A stretch of DNA of 64,000 nt from Mycobacterium pinniadriaticum (GTDB lineage Bacteria; Actinomycetota; Actinomycetes; Mycobacteriales; Mycobacteriaceae), in NCBI RefSeq assembly GCF_026242045.1, contig NZ_JAPJDO010000002.1, forward strand, positions 1 to 64,000. The letters are read 5' to 3'. The notes below the pieces were generated by a model. The model was given only the letters and a program-made list of their open reading frames with translations. It was not told the DNA's origin and did no database searches. Below, piece by piece: positions 26,302 to 34,953 of this stretch. Position numbers and translations under genes: made by a program. Numbering within the stretch: the stretch's first letter is position 1; each line of letters opens with the position of its first letter.

Positions 26302-27819
26302 TCAACCGACGTAGTCGAGGGTTGTCATCATTCCGGCATCCATGTGATATCCGTTGTGGCAGTGCAGCATCCATATGCCGGGGTTGTCGGCGACGAGATT
26401 GACCGCGACGGTCTGCATCGGTTTGACGATGACGGTGTCCTTGCGCGGACCTGCGCTTCCGTCGGCTTTCAGCACCTGGAAGGTGTGGCCGTGCAAGTGC
26501 ATGGGATGCCACATCATGGTTTGGTTGGCGAAGGTCAAGGTTGCGCGCTGGCCCCGATCGATGGTCAAGGGCACGGTGTGATCGTATGGGCGGCCGTTGA
26601 TCATCCAGTCGTAGTGCATCATCGTGCCCGACAATCGCGCTTCCAGAGCGAGGTCGCTGCCGGCTGGGAGCTGAACTTCGGGTGTCGCGGTGACGGTGTC
26701 GACCGTTCCGATACGTCCGGACAGTTCGGGCGGCCGGTAGTCGGCACCCGGACCGCTTCCGGCCGCAGTGGACAACAGGGCGCGGGCCACCGCGTTCTTG
26801 CCTTCGGCTGAGGCAACCAATGGGAACACTCCGTCCCCGGCGGTCACGACGACGTCGTAGCGTTCTCCCATACCGAGCAGGACGGCATCGACTTCGGTGG
26901 GTATCACCGGAAAGCCGTCGGTGTGGGTGACCGTCATCCGGTGTCCGGCCAGCGCGACCCGGAACGCCGTGTCGGCGCCGGCGTTGATGATCCGGATCCG
27001 GATGCGTTGCCCCGGTTTCGCGGTGAACGTAGTCGGCGCGGCAGGGATACGCCCGTTGATCAGGTAGTAGGGGTAGTTGACGTCGCCGGCGTCGCCTCCG
27101 AGCAGGTCACTTGTCCCCACACCGCCCATCCCGGGCATCGGACCCATACCCCCCATGCCGGGCATCCCATGCATGGAACCCATGCCGCCCATGCCCCCCG
27201 ACCGCAGACCCTCGAAGATCTGCTCGGGGCTGCTGCCGACTCCGGAGGTCCAGTCGTCGAGCATCACGATCCACTCGGCATCGTAGCGACCCGGCTCGGC
27301 AGGATCGTCGATGACGACCGGTAGATACAGGCCGTAGTCGGTGTCCAGGCCGGTGTGCGGATGTGCCCAGTACGTGCCCGGATACGGCGAGCTGAATCGG
27401 TAGGTGAAGCTCGCGGCGGGCGCGATGTTGGGCGTGGCCGGGGCCACACCATCCATGTCGTTGCGTAGTGCGATTCCGTGCCAATGCACCGACGACGGGT
27501 GGTTCAAATTGTTGTCGACGGTCACCGCGATCTCGTCGCCGACATTCGCCCGGATCAGCGGACCGGGGACCTGCCCGTTGAAGGCCAGGGTGCCTGCCCT
27601 GGTCCCACCGAGATCGATGTCGGCCGATCCCGGTGTCAGCCGGGTAGTGACCGTCGTCCCGGTGTGGGGGCGAGCGGCTTCCGCGGCGGCGATCGCCGAC
27701 GCACCGGGAGCACTCGGGGCGGGGGCGGGACGCCCACACGCCACCAAGGCCGCACCGAGGGCCCCGGCAGCCAGGAACCCCCGCCGCGTCATGGCTGCCG
27801 CCGGGCGCGCTCGACTCAT
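26302..27819 (-). CDS. mmcO: Multicopper oxidase (MmcO/CueO-like), Tat lipoprotein
   Basis: A 505-aa exported cuprous/phenol oxidase. The N-terminus has a twin-Arg motif (MTRRGFLAAG) and a lipobox (LVACG), as in M. tuberculosis MmcO. Copper sites are HWHG, HPHTG, HPMHLHGHTF and HCHNGYHMDAGM, so both the trinuclear centre and T1 Cu are complete. A Met/Gly-rich loop near residues 210-240 resembles the CueO Met-rich segment that gathers Cu(I). ATG 27819 has AGGA upstream. It is divergent from the response regulator across a 127-bp region with the 27-bp shared box at 27887. Confidence 0.92.
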   Translation of the reverse strand: MSRARPAAAMTRRGFLAAGALGAALVACGRPAPAPSAPGASAIAAAEAARPHTGTTVTTRLTPGSADIDLGGTRAGTLAFNGQVPGPLIRANVGDEIAVTVDNNLNHPSSVHWHGIALRNDMDGVAPATPNIAPAASFTYRFSSPYPGTYWAHPHTGLDTDYGLYLPVVIDDPAEPGRYDAEWIVMLDDWTSGVGSSPEQIFEGLRSGGMGGMGSMHGMPGMGGMGPMPGMGGVGTSDLLGGDAGDVNYPYYLINGRIPAAPTTFTAKPGQRIRIRIINAGADTAFRVALAGHRMTVTHTDGFPVIPTEVDAVLLGMGERYDVVVTAGDGVFPLVASAEGKNAVARALLSTAAGSGPGADYRPPELSGRIGTVDTVTATPEVQLPAGSDLALEARLSGTMMHYDWMINGRPYDHTVPLTIDRGQRATLTFANQTMMWHPMHLHGHTFQVLKADGSAGPRKDTVIVKPMQTVAVNLVADNPGIWMLHCHNGYHMDAGMMTTLDYVG

Positions 27820-27886
27820 CACCGATCCTGCCGTCTAGGAGTTACGTCCACCAACATTGCGCTGTGCCCACCTTCGATTGGGTGTT

Positions 27887-27913
27887 GGTTCTATGAAGAT
27901 TCGCTCAAGACCC
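27887..27913. promoter_or_regulatory. Shared 27-bp regulatory box, copy 1
   Basis: This box begins GGTTCTATGAAGATTCG and ends AAGACCC. It matches the copy at 30609-30635 at 23 of 27 positions. It lies between divergent mmcO (68 bp away) and the response regulator (34 bp away), the natural place for that regulator to act. Confidence 0.65.
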
Positions 27914-27946
27914 GGATGCGGTCGCCCCACCGGGCACGATGAGAAC

Positions 27947-28705
27947 ATGGATGTCATATCGCGTGCCGGGCCTGACGGAGTCGACTCCGGCTACCGAGCC
28001 CTCGTGGTCGACGACGAGGTTCCGCTGGCCGAAGTGGTCGCCAGCTATCTGGAACGCGAGCAGTTCGAGGTCACCCTGTGTCATTCCGGTTCCGACGCGC
28101 TGGCCGTCGCACGAGAAGTCGACCCCGATGTGGTGGTTCTGGACCTTGGACTGCCGGGTATCGACGGCCTGGAGGTGTGCCGGCAGCTCCGGACCTTCTC
28201 CGATGCCTACGTGGTCATGCTGACCGCTCGCGACACCGAGGTGGACACCATCGTCGGGCTGTCGGTCGGAGCCGATGACTATGTGACCAAGCCATTCAGC
28301 CCACGCGAGTTGGTCGCCCGGATCCGGGCGATGCTGCGCCGTCCCCGGGCGGTCGGCAGGCAGGTTCCGCCTGCCGACCGCGGGGCCGCCGACGAGACAC
28401 CACCGCGGGCGTTCGGTGCGCTGACGATCAATGTCGCAAGCCGCGAGGTGTTCCTGGACGAAGAACCAATCCCTCTGACCCGCACGGAATTCGACATTCT
28501 CGCAGCACTGTCCTCACGGCCGAGTGTGGTGTGGAGCCGCCGGCAGCTCATTGAGGCGGTATGGGGTGAACCGTGGGTTGGCAACGACCATCTCGTCGAC
28601 GTCCACGTCGGTCATCTGCGGCGGAAACTCGCGGACAACCCGGCCGACCCGAGATTTGTGTTCACCGTTCGCGGGGTGGGGTATCGGATGGGGACCGGAC
28701 AGTGA
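27947..28705 (+). CDS. OmpR-family response regulator
   Basis: A 252-aa two-component regulator: receiver domain about 17-130 with phosphoacceptor Asp66 in VVVLDLGLPG, conserved Lys in YVTKPFSP, and a winged-helix DNA-binding domain about 155-250 (LTRTEFDILAALSS, VDVHVGHLRRKL, VRGVGYRMG). Several upstream in-frame ATGs exist; 27947 was chosen because earlier ones cover the regulatory box. The stop overlaps the kinase start (GTGA). A role in copper or envelope response is inferred from neighbours. Confidence 0.9.
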   Translation: MDVISRAGPDGVDSGYRALVVDDEVPLAEVVASYLEREQFEVTLCHSGSDALAVAREVDPDVVVLDLGLPGIDGLEVCRQLRTFSDAYVVMLTARDTEVDTIVGLSVGADDYVTKPFSPRELVARIRAMLRRPRAVGRQVPPADRGAADETPPRAFGALTINVASREVFLDEEPIPLTRTEFDILAALSSRPSVVWSRRQLIEAVWGEPWVGNDHLVDVHVGHLRRKLADNPADPRFVFTVRGVGYRMGTGQ

Positions 28706-29856
28706 GTGCGCTGCGCGGCTTCGGAATGCGGCGCCGGCTCCTGCTCGCCCAGACGTTGGTGCTCGTCGCCGGCGGCGCCACTACGTGGGTGGTGGCATCC
28801 ATCGTGGGCCCACCGTTGTTCCGGGAGCACCTGCACATGGCCGGTGTCGCCCACGACTCCAGCGAGCAGTTTCACGCCGAGCAGGCTTATCAGTACGCCA
28901 CCGCGCTCTCCGTCGCGTTCGCGATCACGGTGGCGGCGCTGACCGCCCTTGTCGTGACGGCTTACCTGAGCCGGCGTCTGCAGAGCTCGATCGCCGAGGT
29001 GTCGGCGGCGGCATCGGAGGTCGCCGAGGGGCACTATGACATCCGCGTGGCGCCGCCCCGCCTCGGCGACGAGTTCGATGAACTGGCACGGGCTTTCAAT
29101 CAGATGGCCGAACGGCTGCAGGCGGTGGAATCCACCCGACGTCAGCTGTTCGGTGATCTCGCCCATGAGATCCGCACACCGGTCTCGGTGTTGGAGGCCT
29201 ACTTCGAGGCCGTCGAGGATGGGGTGAAGTCCCTCGACCCACCGACCATCGCGATGCTGCGTGAACAGACCGGTCGCCTGGTGCGTTTCTCGGCCGATGT
29301 GGCTGCCCTGGCTCAGGCCGAAGAAGCCCACGCCGCCATCACACCGGGCTGGGTGACGGCCGATGAGTTGGTCGCCACGGTCAGCGCCGCCGTCGCCGAC
29401 CGTTACGCTGCCAAGAACGTCAGCCTGGATTTCTCCGCCTCGGCCGACATCCGATTGTGGGCAGATCGGCAACGACTCGCGCAGGTGCTGAGCAATCTGC
29501 TCGACAACGCGTTACGACACACGCCAGCCGGCGGTCATGTCACCCTCACCGCGGTTCTGGTGGGCAGGGACGTGGCCTTCTCGGTCGGCGATGACGGCGA
29601 GGGCATCGCGGCGCAGCATCTGCCGCACGTCTTTGAGCGCTTCTACCGGGTCGACGCTGCCCGAGACCGTGGCCGGGGAGGTTCCGGTATCGGGCTCGCC
29701 ATCGCCAAGGCGCTCACCGAGGCCCAGGGCGGCCGTATCACTGTGGCCAGCCGCGGGTTGGGAACGGGGACGACGTTCACGGTGTCGCTGCCGGTCCAGG
29801 CGTCAGCGGGCACCCGGCGCAGCGATCAGGGACACGTCGCCCCGACCATGCCGTAG
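28702..29856 (+). CDS. Sensor histidine kinase with short His/Met-containing outer loop
   Basis: A 384-aa kinase: TM1 about 11-36, a ~29-residue external loop, TM2 about 66-88, HAMP about 89-142, HisKA with His155 in LAHEIRTPVS, and a C-terminal ATPase domain (N-box LSNLLDNALRH, DDGEGI, GGSGIGLAI). The loop REHLHMAGVAHDSSEQFHAE holds four His and one Met, plausible Cu(I)/Ag(I) ligands, similar in size to minimal metal sensors. GTG 28702 overlaps the regulator stop by 4 bp. The signal is inferred, not shown. Confidence 0.88.
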   Translation: MSALRGFGMRRRLLLAQTLVLVAGGATTWVVASIVGPPLFREHLHMAGVAHDSSEQFHAEQAYQYATALSVAFAITVAALTALVVTAYLSRRLQSSIAEVSAAASEVAEGHYDIRVAPPRLGDEFDELARAFNQMAERLQAVESTRRQLFGDLAHEIRTPVSVLEAYFEAVEDGVKSLDPPTIAMLREQTGRLVRFSADVAALAQAEEAHAAITPGWVTADELVATVSAAVADRYAAKNVSLDFSASADIRLWADRQRLAQVLSNLLDNALRHTPAGGHVTLTAVLVGRDVAFSVGDDGEGIAAQHLPHVFERFYRVDAARDRGRGGSGIGLAIAKALTEAQGGRITVASRGLGTGTTFTVSLPVQASAGTRRSDQGHVAPTMP

Positions 29857-29874
29857 CCGGCGCGTACGGCGTTC

Positions 29875-30555
29875 CTAGAGCGTGCCGAGGATCTGGTTCA
29901 TCGTGTCGATCTCCTGCTGCTGGCTGCTGGCGATCGACTTGGCCAGGGTGACGGCTTCCTGCGATTGGCCGTTCTTGATTTCGTTCTGCGCCATGGTGAT
30001 CGCGCCTTGGTGGTGCTCGATCATCTGGGTGAGGAACAACTTGCTGGCCGCCACTCCCTGGGCGTTCTGCAGGGCCTGCATGTCGGCGGCGGACATCATC
30101 CCGTCCATCCCCGGCATGTCGCCCATGTCACCCATGCCGCCCATCCCCGGCATACCGCCGTGATCGCCCATCCCCGGCATACCGCTCATCGCCGGCACGC
30201 CCCACTGGTTGAGCCAACCCTGCATCTGTTCGATCTCGGGGCCTTGTGCCGCTTTGATCTGCTTGGCCAGATCGACGACTCGTGGATCGATACCCTGCTT
30301 GCCCAGAATCACATCGCTCATCTGAACCGCCTGCTGATGATGCGGAATCATATGCTGCGCGAACATCACGTCGGCCTGGTTGTGCGCGGCCGATGATGCA
30401 GCCGTGGTGGAACTCGGGGCGGACGAGGGTGCCGGCGACGAGGCTGCGTTCTCGGTCGCAGAGTTGCCACACGCACCGATGGCGACCGCCGCGGCCACCG
30501 CCGCCGCTCCAGTCAACAGAGGCCTGATCCTGTTCACAACAAAGCCTTTCGTCAT
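29875..30555 (-). CDS. DUF305 lipoprotein with Met-rich linker
   Basis: A 226-aa exported protein. A lipoprotein signal (lipobox IGAC) and an Ala/Ser-rich linker precede the DUF305 domain. DUF305 is a ferritin-like helical fold with paired metal-ligand helices, here FAQHMIPHHQQAVQM and LTQMIEHHQGAITM. Between them is a Gly-Met-rich stretch with about 16 Met in 40 residues. Such proteins occur with copper-resistance genes and may bind copper on the outer face. ATG 30555 begins the signal; an upstream TTG at 30561 is possible. A copy of the shared box lies 54 bp upstream. Confidence 0.86.
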   Translation of the reverse strand: MTKGFVVNRIRPLLTGAAAVAAAVAIGACGNSATENAASSPAPSSAPSSTTAASSAAHNQADVMFAQHMIPHHQQAVQMSDVILGKQGIDPRVVDLAKQIKAAQGPEIEQMQGWLNQWGVPAMSGMPGMGDHGGMPGMGGMGDMGDMPGMDGMMSAADMQALQNAQGVAASKLFLTQMIEHHQGAITMAQNEIKNGQSQEAVTLAKSIASSQQQEIDTMNQILGTL

Positions 30556-30608
30556 TCTCAAGTCGTTTCGTTGATGACTTTCCCCCGCGCTGGTAGGGCT
30601 CTCCTGGT

Positions 30609-30635
30609 GGTTCTGTGAAGATTCGATAAAGAACC
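30609..30635. promoter_or_regulatory. Shared 27-bp regulatory box, copy 2
   Basis: GGTTCTGTGAAGATTCG followed by ATAAAGAACC. It is 23/27 identical to copy 1, and here the ends (GGTTCT/AGAACC) are perfectly inverted. It is 54 bp upstream of the DUF305 start, in the same orientation relative to that gene as copy 1 has to mmcO. Confidence 0.65.
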
Positions 30636-30693
30636 GCCATTCGTGCTCGCCTGCCGCAGATTCACGATGTCCGCACCGGCGGCGAGGGCCGCC

Positions 30694-31611
30694 CTAGTGG
30701 GCGCACAGGAGGGCGACCGTGGCCGGAGCCATCACGGTCACCGCAACGGTCGCGGTCAGCGCCGTTCGATGTCGCCACTGCTGGGCGGGCCCGGCCAGCC
30801 GCGCAAGCCGGGTGACCCTCGCGGTCACCGCCGTGTCGGCGGCACCGAGGTGCGCGGGCGCCGCGCGAAGTTCGGCCAGGCGCACCAGGCTCTCCACCAA
30901 CGGTGCTGCGCCGTAAAGGCGGACAGCGACATCGTCGGCGCACATCTCCAAGAGGCGCGTCGCAGCGGATGTCCCTGCGGCAAACAGGGGCAGCCGTGGG
31001 AGCGCGGCCGCCACGGCACGCAGCACGATCAGTAGCTGGTGATGGCGTCCTCGAATGTGGGCGTCTTCGTGAGCGAGGACCGCTGCGAGTTGCCTGCGGT
31101 CGAGAGTGTGGACTGCTGCGCTGGTTACGACGATGGCATGCGGGCGGCCTGCGACACAGTACGCGGCTGGGCGCCGGTCGGCGATGACCACGACATCGGG
31201 CCTAGTGGTCGCAGTACCGACGATGCGGATGGCACGAGCATGCTCAACGCTGTGCGTCCGCAAACGGTAGATCCCGGCGACGGTTCGGCACGTCACCCAC
31301 ATGGTGGCGACCAGCGCCAAGGCGGTCGTCAGCGAGACCAGGAGCTTGACGGGATCCGTCGCGACCTCGGGAAAACCGAATAACTCGGGGCAGTAATCCA
31401 CCACGGTCCCGCGGATGATGCTGGACGTCACGGCCAGGGCCGTTGCGCACAGCGCGCCAACCCACGCAATCAGCGCGGTGCCGATCGCGGTGAGCCAGAC
31501 GGCTAGACCCAACCTCGGCGCAACACCGTGAGATGTCACGCGTTCCAGGACCGGAGGGCAGATCCACGTCAGCACCGCTGCGTAGGCCAGCAGACACGCG
31601 GCGACGTTCAC
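30694..31611 (-). CDS. M56-family membrane metallopeptidase (BlaR1/MecR1-like)
   Basis: A 305-aa membrane protein with about four hydrophobic segments and a cytosolic zinc-peptidase motif AVLAHEDAHIRGRHH (HExxH) plus a distal EMCADD glutamate. It lacks the external penicillin-binding sensor domain of BlaR1, like most actinobacterial M56 proteins. It presumably cleaves or inactivates the BlaI repressor encoded immediately upstream (ATGA overlap) in response to an unknown envelope signal. It corresponds in layout to M. tuberculosis Rv1845c/Rv1846c. Confidence 0.86.
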   Translation of the reverse strand: MNVAACLLAYAAVLTWICPPVLERVTSHGVAPRLGLAVWLTAIGTALIAWVGALCATALAVTSSIIRGTVVDYCPELFGFPEVATDPVKLLVSLTTALALVATMWVTCRTVAGIYRLRTHSVEHARAIRIVGTATTRPDVVVIADRRPAAYCVAGRPHAIVVTSAAVHTLDRRQLAAVLAHEDAHIRGRHHQLLIVLRAVAAALPRLPLFAAGTSAATRLLEMCADDVAVRLYGAAPLVESLVRLAELRAAPAHLGAADTAVTARVTRLARLAGPAQQWRHRTALTATVAVTVMAPATVALLCAH

Positions 31612-31985
31612 CGCAAGCGCGATTCTGACTCGACTCGACGCAGCGCCGCAGCCAGTTGGGCAGCCTCTTCTGCGCTCATCTGCTGCAGGAAGTGAGTGAG
31701 GACCAGACCGCCGTCTCCACCCGATTCAAGAGCCGCACGCATCAGCCTTGCTGATCGTTCCTCTCGCGTCATCGTCGGCCAGTACTGGTACGCCTTACCC
31801 AGCCGTTCACGCTCCAACCACTGCTTTCGGTACAGGTTGTCCATTGTCGACATGACGGTCGTGTACGCGATGCGACGATCGTCGATCAACTCGTCAAAGA
31901 TTTCTCGTACGGTGACCGGCCGCTGGTGAGACCAGATGCGATCCATGACGACAGCTTCGAGATCACCAAATCCCCTCTGCTGCAT
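31608..31985 (-). CDS. BlaI/MecI/CopY-family repressor
   Basis: A 125-aa winged-helix repressor: LEAVVMDRIWSHQRPVTVREIF, then IAYTTVMSTMDNLYRKQWLERE recognition region, and a C-terminal dimerisation helix (LTHFLQQMSAEEAAQLAAAL). Members respond to beta-lactams or, in CopY relatives, to copper; the CxCx4CxC copper motif of CopY is absent. It overlaps the M56 gene by 4 bp. Palindromes with TACA/TGTA-like cores upstream at 32075-32128 may be its sites. Confidence 0.88.
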   Translation of the reverse strand: MQQRGFGDLEAVVMDRIWSHQRPVTVREIFDELIDDRRIAYTTVMSTMDNLYRKQWLERERLGKAYQYWPTMTREERSARLMRAALESGGDGGLVLTHFLQQMSAEEAAQLAAALRRVESESRLR

Positions 31986-32074
31986 CGCTCCTCCTGCCGA
32001 CCCGGATCCGACAGCTACGCACGCGCGGCGGTCGTGACCAAATTGTTGCCACCGAGGTCAGTGGCAGCTGTTTC

Positions 32075-32128
32075 GTATGTGGCCATTGTGACATACGGTG
32101 TGGCTACATACGTACCAACTACGTAGAT
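32075..32128. promoter_or_regulatory. Cluster of palindromes in the blaI/ripA-like divergent region
   Basis: GTATGT (32075-32080) and ACATAC (32091-32096) form one dyad. TACATACGTA (32105-32114) and the 8-bp palindrome CTACGTAG (32119-32126) form a second. BlaI-family operators have TACA/TGTA dyads, so autoregulation and control of the divergent endopeptidase gene are possible. Confidence 0.4.
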
Positions 32129-32223
32129 GTGTCGGCACGGTTTCCCGAGGTCGGCTTGTCACCGGACCAACTCGCCAGCAGCGCCCCGCACTTTCGGCGC
32201 CGTCGGCGGTAAAGGAGCGCGCG

Positions 32224-33582
32224 ATGCGGCCATCCTCGAGAGTCTTGACCGCCGTCGGCAGAGCGGCCGCGGCGTGCGCCGCCACGTCGATGCTGTTACT
32301 GGGCACCGCCGCCCCCGTGACGGCTACCCATGCCAGCTCCGACAGCGTCGACGAGGTTTCCGCGCTGATCGCGAAAGTAGGTCAAGCCGAACAGAAACTC
32401 GCCGATCTCGGCGCGCAGATCCAGCGACGACAAGAAGACGTCAACCGCGCACTCCTGGAAGTGAGCACGCGACGCGAGGAGGCCGCCGAGGCGTTCCGGG
32501 ATGCTGCCACCAGCCGCCGTAACCTCGACGAGACGGCCGCCGCAATAGCCGCCGCTCAGCGACGTTTCGACGCACTAGCCGTGAGTTCTTACGTCAACGG
32601 ACCGTCCGGTTCATTGATCGATGCCACCAACCCGCAAGAGGTCATCGAGGCCACCAGCGCGAGCACAACGTTGGCGATGGCATTCAGACAAGCGCAGATC
32701 GATCTGCAACGTGCCCGCACCGAACACGCCAACCGCGAGTCATCAGCCCGCGCGGCTCAGGACAAGGCGAACGCGACGGCCGGCGAGGCGCAGCGAAGTC
32801 TCGATGCCGCAGTCTCAACGTTGACCGCCGCTCAAGGCGACTTCGACGCTCAACGTGATCAACTTACCCTTCTTGTTGCTCAACGTGATTCGGCCCGCAC
32901 GCGGTTGGAGGCCGCACACAGGAAGTCCGCCGCGGACGCTAACTGGGATCTGGCCGACACCAATGTCGGGTGGGACACCACCGTGCCGGCTGTACCCAGC
33001 GCCAATGTCACCGGCGACCCGATCGCGATCATCAACTCGCTTCTACAGATATCGGCCGCCTCCGCCCAGCTCACGGCCGATCTCGGCCGAAAGTTCCTCA
33101 CCCAGTTGGGCATCCTTCGGCCCGCGGCAGCCGCAGCCGACTCCGGAATCACCAACGGGCGCATTCCCTACGTCAACGGCCGCGAAGCCTCCGAATACGT
33201 GATCCGCCGGGCGATGACCCAGATCGGCGTGCCGTACTCATGGGGTGGAGGTAGTGCCTCCGGTCCTACCCGCGGGATTGATTCTGGTTCCGGAACAGTG
33301 GGATTCGACTGCTCCGGACTGATGCTCTACGCATTCGCCGGGGTCGGGATCAAACTACCCCACTATTCGGGCTCGCAATACAACGCCGGGCGCAAGATAC
33401 CCGCCGCACAGATGCGTCGCGGTGATCTCATCTTCTGGGGAGCCAACGCTAGTCAACATGAGGCGATGTACCTCGGCGACGGCATGATGCTCGAAGCCCA
33501 GCAGACAGGTGTGCCGGTAAAGGTCTCTCCCGTGCGCACCAGTGGCATGATGCCGTATGTCACCCGACTGATCGAATACTGA
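32224..33582 (+). CDS. NlpC/P60 peptidoglycan endopeptidase, RipA-like
   Basis: A 452-aa secreted hydrolase: signal peptide about 1-38, a long coiled-coil region about 45-230, linker, and C-terminal NlpC/P60 domain from about 320. Catalytic residues are Cys363 (FDCSGL), His412 (QHEAMYL) and Glu424, each exactly 20 positions below the RipA triad C383/H432/E444. RipA cleaves D-Glu-mDAP bonds at the septum. A typical ripA is followed by ripB; here it is not, so this is likely an extra paralogue. ATG 32224 follows AAAGGAG about 8 nt upstream. Confidence 0.9.
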   Translation: MRPSSRVLTAVGRAAAACAATSMLLLGTAAPVTATHASSDSVDEVSALIAKVGQAEQKLADLGAQIQRRQEDVNRALLEVSTRREEAAEAFRDAATSRRNLDETAAAIAAAQRRFDALAVSSYVNGPSGSLIDATNPQEVIEATSASTTLAMAFRQAQIDLQRARTEHANRESSARAAQDKANATAGEAQRSLDAAVSTLTAAQGDFDAQRDQLTLLVAQRDSARTRLEAAHRKSAADANWDLADTNVGWDTTVPAVPSANVTGDPIAIINSLLQISAASAQLTADLGRKFLTQLGILRPAAAAADSGITNGRIPYVNGREASEYVIRRAMTQIGVPYSWGGGSASGPTRGIDSGSGTVGFDCSGLMLYAFAGVGIKLPHYSGSQYNAGRKIPAAQMRRGDLIFWGANASQHEAMYLGDGMMLEAQQTGVPVKVSPVRTSGMMPYVTRLIEY

Positions 33583-33639
33583 CCGTTCGCGGGGCATTGA
33601 TGCGGCGACGACGGCAGGGCATGACGTACGAGAGCGATT

Positions 33640-34101
33640 ATGGGCAGCCAGGAAAGTGAGTCTCGACGGTCTCGGCGCCGGCTGGTCATTGCCGCGTGCC
33701 TGACCGTGGGCGGCGCAGCCGCGGTCGCCGTCGCTATCACGGTCGGCGGGATCCGGTTGAATGGCGGCTCCCAGGCCATGCCATCCGCTGAGCGGTCGGC
33801 TCGGGAGCGTTGCGCGGCCGATGTGCTCAAGCGACTGGTCTCACCGTCAACGGCTACTCTCACCGATGTTCGCACGGACCCGAGCACCCTCGACACAGAC
33901 GGCCGCGACCTGTTTCCGCTCACCCTCGACGAGCCGCTCAAAGGAGTGGAAAGGAGCCGCATCACCGTGCTCAACGTCTCCGGTGTAGTCAACTCGCCCA
34001 ACGAGGTCGGCTCCGTGATCCGAGACCACTTCGACTGCCGGGCCTACTTCGTTGATGGCTCGCTGGCTCACACATTGGTGCTCTTCGATCACGGCCACTG
34101 A
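33640..34101 (+). CDS. Hypothetical membrane-anchored exported protein
   Basis: A 153-aa protein I do not recognise. A basic N-terminus (SRRSRRRL) precedes one hydrophobic helix (about 15-40), then a ~110-residue external domain with two cysteines (ERCAADVL and HFDCRAYF) that could form a disulfide. It starts 57 bp after the RipA-like gene on the same strand and may share its transcript. Confidence 0.68.
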   Translation: MGSQESESRRSRRRLVIAACLTVGGAAAVAVAITVGGIRLNGGSQAMPSAERSARERCAADVLKRLVSPSTATLTDVRTDPSTLDTDGRDLFPLTLDEPLKGVERSRITVLNVSGVVNSPNEVGSVIRDHFDCRAYFVDGSLAHTLVLFDHGH

Positions 34102-34154
34102 GCCGCTTGCCGTGCGCACTCCTGGTCGCCGTCGGCCAACTCGGTAATTCCAGA

Positions 34155-34868
34155 TCAGCCTTCGTCGTGGTGGTGACCGTCGGTATGGGTCGCCATTTCC
34201 GTCAGCGGGAGCCCGGCCTCGATGGGCGGCACCTCGCTAGGCGGTGGGGTTACCACCTGAACCTGCGGTGCGGCCGGCGGTGGTGAATCGTGGTGATGGC
34301 CGTCGGTGGGCACATCATGGACGGCCGGGTGTTCGCCTTCCGCTTCGGTGAGACCGTGGTGATGGTCGCCGTGCCCTTGAAGGCCCGACGCCAGGCCTGT
34401 CGTCACGGCGGCTGCCATCACGGTGTTGGCCCCCAGCAGCACCAATGCCCGAACCAAGCCCGAAACGTGGTGCGCGCGAGAGCATCGAAACCATGCCCAC
34501 GCTGAACCCATGACGATGTAGCACTGAAGCAGTAGCACACAGATGCCGGCGGCCTGGACAGCCTCAACCTGCCCGGCGAAGGGGCCGAATGGCGCGCCCG
34601 CGGTCCGGGACACGACCCACAACGCGATGGAACTCGTATTGACCGCAATCCCGGTGACGAGCACCCACGGTGTCGGCCGCATCCAGACGACGAATGCCCA
34701 GATCAGTTGAAAGATGCCGATCGAGACGAAGAACAACCCCGATGGCAACCACTCGCCCCAATGGCTCGGTGCGACCGCGAAGTGGATCGTCGCGGCGCCG
34801 ACGGAGGCCGTCGCCGCGCATCGAGCAGCCAGGCGGCTGTCGGTTCGGTTTTCCGCATTGGTAGTCAC
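34155..34868 (-). CDS. Multi-pass membrane protein with His-rich C-terminal tail
   Basis: A 237-aa protein with about five hydrophobic segments (residues 15-165) and a hydrophilic tail carrying three His clusters (HGDHHH, DGHHHD, DGHHHDEG) with acidic residues and a Pro-rich stretch. The tail could bind Ni, Zn or Cu. I cannot assign a family. It is downstream of the desaturase gene (85-bp gap) on the same strand. Confidence 0.7.
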   Translation of the reverse strand: MTTNAENRTDSRLAARCAATASVGAATIHFAVAPSHWGEWLPSGLFFVSIGIFQLIWAFVVWMRPTPWVLVTGIAVNTSSIALWVVSRTAGAPFGPFAGQVEAVQAAGICVLLLQCYIVMGSAWAWFRCSRAHHVSGLVRALVLLGANTVMAAAVTTGLASGLQGHGDHHHGLTEAEGEHPAVHDVPTDGHHHDSPPPAAPQVQVVTPPPSEVPPIEAGLPLTEMATHTDGHHHDEG

Positions 34869-34953
34869 TGCTGCCTATGGTCACATCAGGTTCCCGCGCG
34901 GCGCGAGCAGCAGTGCATAACATTCGGGTGCCAGATCGGCTACACCGACGCGA

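Noticed and set aside
27121..27210. Short repeated DNA units that look like a tandem repeat or mini-CRISPR
   Set aside because: They encode the Gly-Met-rich loop of the multicopper oxidase in frame; no spacers or cas genes. The same applies to 30060-30190 in the DUF305 gene.
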